From positions 62,001 to 126,000 of the forward strand of contig NZ_CP048836.1 of NCBI RefSeq assembly GCF_010983895.1: DNA of 64,000 nt. The letters are read 5' to 3'. The notes below the pieces were generated by a model that worked only from the letters and a program-made list of their open reading frames with translations, was not told the origin of the DNA and did no database searches. Below, one piece after another: positions 60,551 to 64,000 of the stretch. Position numbers and translations under genes: made by a program. How positions within the stretch are numbered: position 1 is the first letter of the stretch; every line of letters begins with the position of its first letter. This DNA comes from Nitrogeniibacter mangrovi. Lineage in GTDB: Bacteria; Pseudomonadota; Gammaproteobacteria; Burkholderiales; Rhodocyclaceae.

Positions 60551-61606
60551 GTGAGTTTCGAACTGACCATTGAACCCCTGGGCCAGACCATCGAGATCGA
60601 GGAAGGCCAGACCATCCTCGACGCCGCCCTGCGCGCCGGCATCTACCTGCCCCATGCCTGCTGCCACGGCCTCTGTGCCACCTGCAAGGTGGACATCGTC
60701 GACGGCGAGGTGGACCACGGCGAGGCCTCCAGCTTCGCGCTCATGGACTTCGAGCGCGACGAAGGCAAATGCCTGGCCTGCTGCGCCACGGTGGAAGACG
60801 ACATCACCATCGAAGCCGACATCGAAGAAGACCCGGACGCCCGCAACCTGCCGGTGCAGGACTACGACGGCGAGGTCACCCGCATCGAATCCCTCACCCC
60901 CACCATCAAGGGCGTATGGATCAAGCTCGACCACCCGGCGCAGTTCCAGGCCGGCCAGTATGTGAACCTCGAGCTGCCCGGCGACATCGGCGCGCGCGCC
61001 TTCTCCATCGCCAGCGCCCCGTCCAGCGACGGCGAGGTGGAGCTCAACATCCGCATCGTGCCCGGTGGCAAGGGCACCACCTATGTGCATGAAGAGATGA
61101 AGGCCGGCGACCGGATACGCATCACCGGGCCCTACGGGCGCTTCTTCGTCAAGAAATCCGCCCACATGCCCATGATCTTCATGGCCGGCGGCTCCGGCCT
61201 CTCCAGCCCGCGCTCCATGATCCTCGACCTGCTCGAAGAAGGCTGCGAGCTGCCCATCACCCTGGTGTACGGCCAGCGCAACCGCGACGAACTCTACTAC
61301 CACGACGAGTTCACCGCCCTGGCGGAAAAGCACCCCAACTTCACCTACGTGCCCACCCTCTCGGACGAGCCCGAAGGCTCGGACTGGGACGGCTTTCGCG
61401 GCTATGTGCACGAAGCGGCCAAGGCCCACTTCGACAACGACTTCCGCGATCACAAAGCCTACCTGTGCGGCCCCCCGCTCATGATCGACGCCTGCATCAC
61501 CACCCTGATGCAGGGCCGGCTCTTCGAGCGCGACATCTACACCGAGAAATTCATCTCGGCGGCGGATGCGCAGCAGGTGCGAAGTCCGCTGTTTAAGGCG
61601 ATTTAA
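60551..61606 (+). CDS. dmpP: Phenol hydroxylase reductase DmpP
   Basis: 351-residue reductase that moves electrons from NADH via FAD and a [2Fe-2S] cluster to DmpN. GTG start with GGAGG upstream. The N-terminal ferredoxin domain has Cys37, Cys42, Cys45 (HACCHGLCATCKVD) and Cys77 (CLACCATV). The flavin motif is RAFSIASAPS, the NAD motif FMAGGSGLSSPRSMI, and the C-terminus has YLCGPPLMIDACI. It is the last gene of the operon and is followed by a terminator 10 bases after the stop. Confidence 0.96.
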   Translation: MSFELTIEPLGQTIEIEEGQTILDAALRAGIYLPHACCHGLCATCKVDIVDGEVDHGEASSFALMDFERDEGKCLACCATVEDDITIEADIEEDPDARNLPVQDYDGEVTRIESLTPTIKGVWIKLDHPAQFQAGQYVNLELPGDIGARAFSIASAPSSDGEVELNIRIVPGGKGTTYVHEEMKAGDRIRITGPYGRFFVKKSAHMPMIFMAGGSGLSSPRSMILDLLEEGCELPITLVYGQRNRDELYYHDEFTALAEKHPNFTYVPTLSDEPEGSDWDGFRGYVHEAAKAHFDNDFRDHKAYLCGPPLMIDACITTLMQGRLFERDIYTEKFISAADAQQVRSPLFKAI

Positions 61607-61615
61607 GAAAAGCAG

Positions 61616-61643
61616 AAGCCCGCGAAAGCGGGCTTTTGTTTTT
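61616..61643 (+). terminator. Rho-independent terminator of the phenol operon
   Basis: AAGCCCGC-GAAA-GCGGGCTT stem-loop followed by TTGTTTTT, ten bases after the dmpP stop. A stable GNRA-type loop and the T-run make it a convincing terminator. Confidence 0.92.
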
Positions 61644-61972
61644 GGGCTCGTACAACTCAGTTCCGTGGGGCGACTGTCGCCTCAGTTTGTACTCAGTCCG
61701 CTCAGAACCTGAAGCGGTCTTTCGCTTAAAGCATCCGAACTGATGCGATAGACATGAAATCATGACAATCGTATTCTGATCATGAACATATGGTAAGGAT
61801 TGCCTTCATCACGTCTGCGGGCTTTGTGGATTTGGTTATGACTGAAAATAAACGCGCCGCACTGCCCAATCTCAGGTGTCACAAGGGGTTCAAGCCAGCG
61901 GGGGCGGTCACGGCATACCGCAGCCAACTGGTTACGTGCGCAATTTTCCGGTCTACAACAAGTTAGCGGGCA
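61644..61972. other. Gene-free stretch before cassette array 2
   Basis: No supported gene on either strand. It is AT-richer than the chromosome. Near its end, CTACAACAAGTTAGCG (61953-61968) resembles the CTAAAACAAAGTTAGGC end of attI1 and could be an attI or degraded attC junction before the first cassette gene; the match is weak. Confidence 0.35.
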
Positions 61973-62392
61973 ATGGAAATTTCTAAACTCGATGTCGCAA
62001 CGAGACAGCTTGAGTCGGCCATAGCCCTCCATTTTTCGGGCGGTGACTATCTTGCGGTCGTCACGCTAGCGGGCGCAGCAGAGGAAATCCTGGGCAAGCT
62101 CCTTCAGCGCACCGGGAAGCGCGCCATGATCGACCACTTGATTGATCTCGATCGAGAGCTTACCGGAGGTCGTCCATTCGAGATCATCCGGCAGGAGATC
62201 AACGGTGTCCGCAACTCCCTGAAGCACGCGAATGATCCGAACGAAGACAAGATCGTGGTCGAGCCGGGAGAAGCTATAGCCATGCTGGGGCGTGCCGTGG
62301 TCAATTACGTTTCACTTACAGAATCTGCCACGCCGGCAATGGTCCGCGTCTACCGCCAGCTCATGAAGCTGCATCCCGATGTTGCCCGCTGA
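61973..62392 (+). CDS. Cassette-encoded HEPN-like protein
   Basis: 139-residue all-helical protein (LDVATRQLESAIALHFSGGD, VVTLAGAAEEILGKLLQR). INGVRNSLKHAND contains an R-x4-H motif (RNSLKH) as in HEPN ribonuclease domains, and the surrounding helices fit the HEPN/AbiV-like layout. The attC at 62387 overlaps its stop region, so it is the first cassette of array 2. HEPN proteins are often toxins or defence RNases; no antitoxin partner is visible unless the RES gene is related. Confidence 0.65.
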   Translation: MEISKLDVATRQLESAIALHFSGGDYLAVVTLAGAAEEILGKLLQRTGKRAMIDHLIDLDRELTGGRPFEIIRQEINGVRNSLKHANDPNEDKIVVEPGEAIAMLGRAVVNYVSLTESATPAMVRVYRQLMKLHPDVAR

Positions 62393-62446
62393 CAATTTGT
62401 CCAAGCCGACGCCGCTTCGCGACGCGGCTAAACTCAGGTGTTTGGC
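62387..62446. repeat. attC site
   Basis: 60 bp with degenerate left box CGCTGAC, inner stem AAGCCGACGCCGCTTCGCGA followed by CGCGGCTAAACTCAGGT, and right box GTTTGGC. The GCCGACGCCGCTTCGCG hairpin is that of many chromosomal integron attC sites. Confidence 0.85.
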
Positions 62447-63376
62447 ATGACGCCCATGACCCTCGATGACTGCGAGAAAATCTTTGATCAAGCGCTATTG
62501 AGCGAGAGTGAGTCAGCGTTCTGTGACGCCATAGAGCCGCTTTTTGGACAGTACGAGATTATTTCACTTGAGTTCGGCCGAGGCAGCATTTTTTGGCGCG
62601 CCAGAACTGTAGAGCAGGAAATCTATCCGAATATCTCTGACCTTGACTATCCACCTCCCGAGCTTGCTAAGCAGGGACGCGTCAATGACCGCGGCATCCC
62701 ATGCTTTTATATCGCACAGGGTAAGGAGACAGCCCTCGCTGAAGTTGGCGCAACGGAAGGTCAACTCGTCCAGCTAGCCGGTTTTAGGATCAAAAACGAA
62801 TCTCCTATCCGACTCGCGGTTATTGGCGAGTACGCAAATGTGCAGAAGAATGGGTACATGCACTTCGCCGGCCGGGATCCTGATATGACGATCGCAAAAA
62901 TTATTAACGGGATGCCACGACACGACGCCGTGAAGAAGATCTACATTGACAGGTTCTTCGCCAGCGTCCTTGCAGATCCAGACGCATCGAACAATGGTTA
63001 CATGTTTAGCCGGGCCTTAGCCCAATCGATATATTCGAGAATCGGCGCAAAAGGCATCGCATTCCCTAGTGTGAAGGACCGCGGCGGGTTCAACGTCGCC
63101 GTCCAAGCCGAGCCATCTGACCAAAGCTTCCATAACGTCAGTTGTATTGTGGTTCGCATTGGAAAGCCAAGAAAGTTTGGCTTGGTTGAGTTCACGATTA
63201 TCAAGTCAGCCGAGCGTCTGGACGACGATTGGAACTTCATCTGGCTTGATGGAGGTGATCCTGACGTGATTGGCATGTACAACATGACCAAAGAGGAGTT
63301 CGAAATGGCGTCGCGCAATCCCGGCGATAGAAACAACCTCCTTCGTGTGCTTCACTCGACTGCCATACGTCGCTAG
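62447..63376 (+). CDS. Cassette-encoded RES-domain protein
   Basis: 309-residue protein from ATG 62447 directly after the attC right box (a second ATG is at 62456). The RES fold is indicated by GSIFWRART near residue 45, CFYIAQGKETALAEVG with the conserved Tyr and Glu, and a long C-terminal half. RES proteins of the ParT/MbcT group degrade or transfer from NAD+ and act as toxins, normally beside an Xre antitoxin; here the only neighbour is the HEPN-like gene. The length is greater than toxin-type RES proteins, so another role is possible. Confidence 0.78.
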   Translation: MTPMTLDDCEKIFDQALLSESESAFCDAIEPLFGQYEIISLEFGRGSIFWRARTVEQEIYPNISDLDYPPPELAKQGRVNDRGIPCFYIAQGKETALAEVGATEGQLVQLAGFRIKNESPIRLAVIGEYANVQKNGYMHFAGRDPDMTIAKIINGMPRHDAVKKIYIDRFFASVLADPDASNNGYMFSRALAQSIYSRIGAKGIAFPSVKDRGGFNVAVQAEPSDQSFHNVSCIVVRIGKPRKFGLVEFTIIKSAERLDDDWNFIWLDGGDPDVIGMYNMTKEEFEMASRNPGDRNNLLRVLHSTAIRR

Positions 63377-63381
63377 CTCAT

Positions 63382-63462
63382 GCCTAACAATTCAGTCAAA
63401 GTCGCTCCCCCCGGTCGCTGGACGTCCCGCAAGCGGGCCGCCTTTTACCTAAAATGTTAAAC
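63382..63462. repeat. attC site
   Basis: 81 bp from GCCTAAC to GTTAAAC, with CGTCCCGCAAGCGGGCC-type stem sequence between. It begins 5 bases after the RES gene stop and closes cassette array 2. Confidence 0.8.
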
Positions 63463-63632
63463 GTCAGCTTCGAGGCGTAAGCAGCCATATTTGCGTTGGC
63501 ATCAATTGGCGCCACCGGACAGTGCGCACATATCCGAGATGGTAGGTCGCCACGACATCGTTCTCGGCGTGCCCATCACGAGCGCCACTGACGCGGCGCC
63601 GACCGGCCAAAACTCCTGCATCGCCGAGACCG

Positions 63633-64000
63633 TCATTCCCGAGCCCGCGCATCCGTTCGCGCCAGATAACGCTCCACCGCATACAGATTCCGCCGTGCCT
63701 GCACATGCTCCGGCATGAGCCTGACGGCTTCACGCAGTTCGCGGGCCGCCGCTTCCCATTGGCCTTGTTGCCCTGCAAGCAGGCCGAGTGCCAAGTGCAG
63801 TTGGCCGGGTGCCGGGGATTTCGCGAGGCCGGCGCGTAGCAGTTCAACCGCTGCGTCGGTCCGTTCGGTGGCTGAGAGCAGGGCGGCGAGGCCGAGGCGG
63901 GCCGGTTGCAGCGCGGGTTCGCGCTCGAGGGCGCGGCGGTAGTGCGTTTCCGCGCCGGTCACGTCGCGCTGGGCGAGGGCGATGGCGGCCATGTCGAGCT
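63633..64000 (-). CDS. TPR-repeat protein, C-terminal part (runs off right edge)
   Basis: The minus-strand frame is open to the window edge and encodes tetratricopeptide repeats: AETHYRRALEREPALQPARLG, AAVELLRAGLAKSPAPGQLHL and AARELREAVRLMPEHVQARR. TPR arrays bind proteins, and the spacing is regular at 34 residues. The N-terminal part and any catalytic domain lie outside the window, so the function is open. The 170 bases between its stop and the attC at 63382-63462 hold nothing I can support. Confidence 0.8.
   Translation of the reverse strand, partial: LDMAAIALAQRDVTGAETHYRRALEREPALQPARLGLAALLSATERTDAAVELLRAGLAKSPAPGQLHLALGLLAGQQGQWEAAARELREAVRLMPEHVQARRNLYAVERYLARTDARARE

Noticed and set aside
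61953-61968. A second attI site before array 2
   Set aside because: Only a 16-base resemblance to the end of attI1 is present, with no integrase, Pc promoter or direct repeats nearby; recorded as a weak hint only.
61760-62032. A 90-codon minus-strand frame before the HEPN-like cassette
   Set aside because: It overlaps the start of a better-supported gene, has no ribosome site or recognisable motif, and crosses the presumed cassette boundary.

Overview
The window is GC-rich chromosomal DNA from a betaproteobacterium. It most resembles the Rhodocyclales (Azoarcus/Thauera/Zoogloea type) because it combines a DmpKLMNOP phenol hydroxylase operon, an XrtB/PEP-CTERM-associated EpsA-type regulator, a PEP-CTERM protein and a pilin-like type II secretion cluster. 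I see no rRNA, tRNA or CRISPR array. Two short stretches (about 49.7-52.5 kb and 61.7-63.5 kb) look less GC-rich than the rest and are integron gene-cassette arrays.

Layout. 1-7.4 kb: the 5' part of pyruvate carboxylase (minus strand), then an HpaI-type aldolase, an old yellow enzyme, a NhaR-like LysR regulator, small envelope proteins and a DUF4124/SLT lytic transglycosylase. 7.4-9.4 kb: a decayed Rhs locus with a truncated Rhs tip, a small translationally coupled gene that may encode immunity, an orphan tip fragment and REP-like repeats. 9.6-19.4 kb: a type II secretion/type IV pilin-like operon (gspG-F-E, PilM/N/O/P-like genes, a secretin, three more pseudopilins). It is interrupted by a tandem repeat and a hairpin repeat.

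19.5-42.6 kb: a surface locus with an ankyrin protein, an EpsA-like LuxR regulator, a PEP-CTERM protein, a PstS-like secreted protein and a two-partner secretion pair (TpsB plus a 3,762-residue TpsA adhesin). It continues with an operon encoding a DUF2341-LamG-ExbB fusion, two ExbD proteins, TonB, a porin and a coiled-coil protein. Three intergenic regions here share a TAGTCC-N4-GGAC-type inverted repeat and may form one regulon. Two genes (a PilO-like gene and the porin) each lack one G in a G-run, which looks like a shared sequencing artefact or recent frameshifts.

42.6-49.5 kb: a VanAB-type Rieske oxygenase and reductase pair, divergent from a XylR/DmpR-family sigma-54 activator, with a visible sigma-54 promoter and palindromic activator site; then a LysR regulator divergent from a second XylR/DmpR-family activator (DmpR-like).

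49.7-52.7 kb: remnant of a class-1-like integron. The integrase gene keeps only its first 53 codons, but these contain an exact PcW-type cassette promoter, and attI and a cassette array with attC sites follow. 52.8-61.6 kb: a LysR regulator, quinone oxidoreductase and YciI-like protein, then a sigma-54 promoter driving ferredoxin - catechol 2,3-dioxygenase - dmpKLMNOP. Together these convert phenol to catechol and open the ring by meta cleavage. 61.7-63.5 kb: a second cassette cluster, without integrase, carrying a HEPN-like gene and a RES-domain gene. The right edge holds part of a TPR protein.
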